A stretch of 64,000 nt of DNA from Crotophaga sulcirostris (lineage: Eukaryota > Chordata > Aves > Cuculiformes > Crotophagidae). The notes beneath the pieces are model-generated. The model was not told the DNA's origin, did no database searches, and worked only from the letters and a program-made list of their open reading frames with translations. Positions 63,775 through 64,000 of this stretch are shown here, one piece after another. The translations under genes were made by a program, and so were the position numbers. Numbering within the stretch: position 1 is the first letter of the stretch; the number at the start of each line of letters is the position of its first letter. Location of the stretch: the NCBI GenBank assembly GCA_013397455.1, contig VYZB01000755.1, positions 69,656 to 133,655 on the forward strand, written 5' to 3'.

Positions 63775-64000
63775 TCCTGACAAGTAGAAAGTCGAGCACA
63801 GGTGGTAGCAGGCCTGCATGGATGAGCAAGGAGCTCCTGACTGAACTCAAACAGGAAGTGTAGAAGAGGTGGAAGCAGGGGCAAATGACCCAAAAGGAGT
63901 ACAGAGCTGCTTTCTGATCTTGCAGGGGTAGAGTTAGGAAAGCCAAGGCCCCTCTGGAGGTGAATCTGGAAAGGGATGTGAAGGGCAGGAAGAAAGGTTT
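63775..64000 (+). mobile_element. Decayed CR1 LINE ORF2 fragment, running off the window
   Basis: The frame starting TGG at 63819 reads WMSKELLTELKQEV, stop, KRWKQGQ, then EYRAAF, stop, and VRKAKAPLEVNLERDVKGRK. This is the CR1 ORF2 segment between endonuclease and reverse transcriptase (consensus of the form KRWKQGQ...EYRD...VRKAKA...LELNLARDVKG). Two stops and a small deletion show it is dead. The left boundary is approximate. Confidence 0.85.

Overview
The window is vertebrate nuclear DNA, almost certainly from a bird. It holds single-copy orthologues of two spliced vertebrate genes. It also holds several CR1 LINE fragments, an LTR of a type familiar from bird genomes, and short hAT-like and pogo-like DNA transposons. 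Gene order RBM25 then PSEN1, both on the + strand, matches the human chromosome 14 arrangement as I remember it. There are no bacterial features, CRISPR arrays or operons.

Region 1 (1 to about 32.5 kb) is RBM25. A GC-rich CpG-island promoter or first-exon region lies at the left edge and contains an 81-base G homopolymer. A first intron of about 6 kb follows, then 18 coding exons (6531-31929). Their joined length is 2520 nt, which gives 839 residues, close to the human protein (843 aa as recalled). The protein has a proline-rich N-terminus, an RRM, a long Arg/Glu repeat region and a C-terminal PWI domain. All junctions are phase-consistent GT-AG, except one GC-AG intron (27357-28373).

Region 2 (about 32.5 to 36.3 kb) is RBM25 3' UTR and intergenic DNA ending in a CR1 copy. 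Region 3 (about 36.4 to 63.24 kb) is PSEN1. It has a CpG island interrupted by a 212-base assembly gap, a probable non-coding first exon, ten coding exons (39998-59281; 1401 nt, 466 aa) and a long 3' UTR with several AATAAA hexamers. Both catalytic aspartates (D258 in YD, D384 in GLGD) and the PAL motif are intact. The right edge enters a decayed CR1 ORF2.

The two genes are neighbours without an evident shared function. RBM25 is a nuclear splicing regulator, and PSEN1 is the catalytic subunit of gamma-secretase in ER, Golgi and endosomal membranes.

The most interesting unexplained signals are four possible exons. One is a CpG-rich patch inside PSEN1 intron 2 leading to an ATG plus exactly 28 codons and a donor in the right phase to replace the normal 28-codon first coding exon. 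The others are a 33-nt in-frame microexon, a 44-nt stop-containing (poison) exon and a 15-nt microexon, all in RBM25 introns. The N-terminal tail of PSEN1 also carries a repeated DNSERRR motif in which all seven codon pairs differ synonymously. All of these are predictions from sequence only.
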